The translations under genes were made by a program, and so were the position numbers. The notes beneath the pieces are model-generated. The model did no database searches. It was not told the DNA's origin and was given only the letters and a program-made list of their open reading frames with translations. Positions 63,381 through 64,000 of a stretch of DNA of 64,000 nt are shown here, one piece after another (positions within the stretch are counted from its first letter, which is position 1; each line of letters begins with the position of its first letter). Origin of the DNA: Nitratiruptor sp. YY08-10 (GTDB lineage Bacteria; Campylobacterota; Campylobacteria; Campylobacterales; Nitratiruptoraceae); assembly GCF_016629565.1 (NCBI RefSeq), contig NZ_AP023057.1:1488001-1552000 (forward strand), written 5' to 3'.

Positions 63381-64000
63381 CGTGCACCCCCTCTATTTCG
63401 TACCATCACAGGATTAAGGAAAAAGAGCAAGTAGAAAATCACAAAGAGTGAAACGATCAAAAATCCGTTTCCAAGTGCTTTTGTATACTCCATATATCCT
63501 GCAACATAAAGAGCCAAAGTTACTAAAATCACAAACCATAGAAGTCCTGTTTTTCTCGCTGTCACAGCTGGAAGTGCAGCCCAAAGAGCCAAGAAACCGA
63601 CTGCTGCTACATAACCGATATATGCATTAAACCCTGTTGGAGGAAGTTTTCCCCAAATGGTCAATACAATCATATCGATCACTAAAAGCCAGAACCATAC
63701 TTTAAAACCGCCTCTTCTTGAAGCTGGTGCAACCTCATCGTTTTTATCGAACCATGGCAAGAAGAAGAAGATCACGTTTGCGATACCAAAAGCGATCAGA
63801 CCCATATCCATCGCACTCAATGGTCCAACATTAAAGAAGAATCCTCTCAGAACCTCATAACTCCACAAAAAGTACCACTCTGGATATATATGTGGTGGTG
63901 TTTTCATAGGGTTTGCTGGATCAAAGTTGATCGGATCCATCGCAAAATCGTAATGATAGAACACCAAATAGAAGTAAAAGATCATAAAGACGCCAAGTAC
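63377..64000 (-). CDS. petB: Cytochrome b of the bc1 complex, C-terminal part (cut by window end)
   Basis: The visible 207 codons contain IYPEWYFLWSYEVLRG, with the PEWY motif of the quinol-oxidising (Qo) site, and about five membrane helices. The heme-binding N-terminal helices and start codon lie beyond position 64000. A Rieske gene is expected further upstream. The reading frame remains open to the window edge. Confidence 0.93.
   Translation of the reverse strand, partial: VLGVFMIFYFYLVFYHYDFAMDPINFDPANPMKTPPHIYPEWYFLWSYEVLRGFFFNVGPLSAMDMGLIAFGIANVIFFFLPWFDKNDEVAPASRRGGFKVWFWLLVIDMIVLTIWGKLPPTGFNAYIGYVAAVGFLALWAALPAVTARKTGLLWFVILVTLALYVAGYMEYTKALGNGFLIVSLFVIFYLLFFLNPVMVRNRGGAR

Overview
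The window (about 40% G+C by eye) is chromosomal DNA from a member of the Campylobacterota (formerly Epsilonproteobacteria), most likely a Nitratiruptor/Sulfurovum/Sulfurimonas-like chemolithotroph. The evidence is the alaS-maf-PBP1A gene order seen in Campylobacter and Helicobacter, a cytochrome bc1 with a di-heme cytochrome c1, a CX3CX15C-type QueE, many ATGA and TAATG junctions, and very compact genes. The genus is an inference. I see no phage, insertion sequence, tRNA, rRNA or CRISPR array.

Layout. 1-616 is the 5' part of glnA. 753-2351 is a cation/proton antiporter. 2348-12374 is a long minus-strand run: ftsI, alaS, a small membrane protein, speD, maf, a small kinase, a BioF-like enzyme, an ABC ATPase and PBP1A. 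ftsW-murG read the other way (12459-14611), so this region is rich in cell-wall genes. 14608-18554 holds a diguanylate cyclase, panC, prfB, a 29-codon mini-gene behind two inverted repeats, and a LolD-type ATPase. 18687-19153 is a non-coding tandem array of a 172-bp unit with a covarying stem, just after tsf. 19163-24605 holds rpsB-tsf, a peroxiredoxin, a DUF523 protein, a REC-REC-GGDEF cyclase and an aldehyde dehydrogenase. 24722-28061 (plus) is ilvE, an SPFH protein, hisIE and an RNase T2. 28058-34942 (minus) is a formate-dehydrogenase-like molybdoenzyme, yraN, trxA, trxB, dapB, purF and a radical SAM protein. 35030-40857 (minus) is rpmE, rsmI, an rRNA methyltransferase, a RodZ-like protein, a periplasmic unknown, alaC and hom.

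The most notable system lies at 41121-56499. It is a complete MSHA-type pilus assembly locus in the gene order of the Vibrio msh operon: MshQ-like LamG protein, four minor pilins, MshI, J, K, L (secretin), M, N, E (motor) and G (platform). A 31-codon membrane microprotein ends the operon, and two major-pilin genes converge on it from the other strand. The motor carries an N-terminal MshEN domain, a known c-di-GMP receptor, and two diguanylate cyclases lie in the same window, so the pilus is probably controlled by c-di-GMP. Upstream and apparently on the same transcript are rsmE, a HepT/MntA toxin-antitoxin pair whose HepT has lost its motif histidine, and a small membrane protein.

The right end holds cofactor and respiratory genes: moeA, a cytochrome c lipoprotein, queD, queE and moaA, then petC and the 3' part of petB, cut by the window edge. 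Molybdenum-cofactor genes (moeA, moaA) fit with the molybdoenzyme at 32900-34942.
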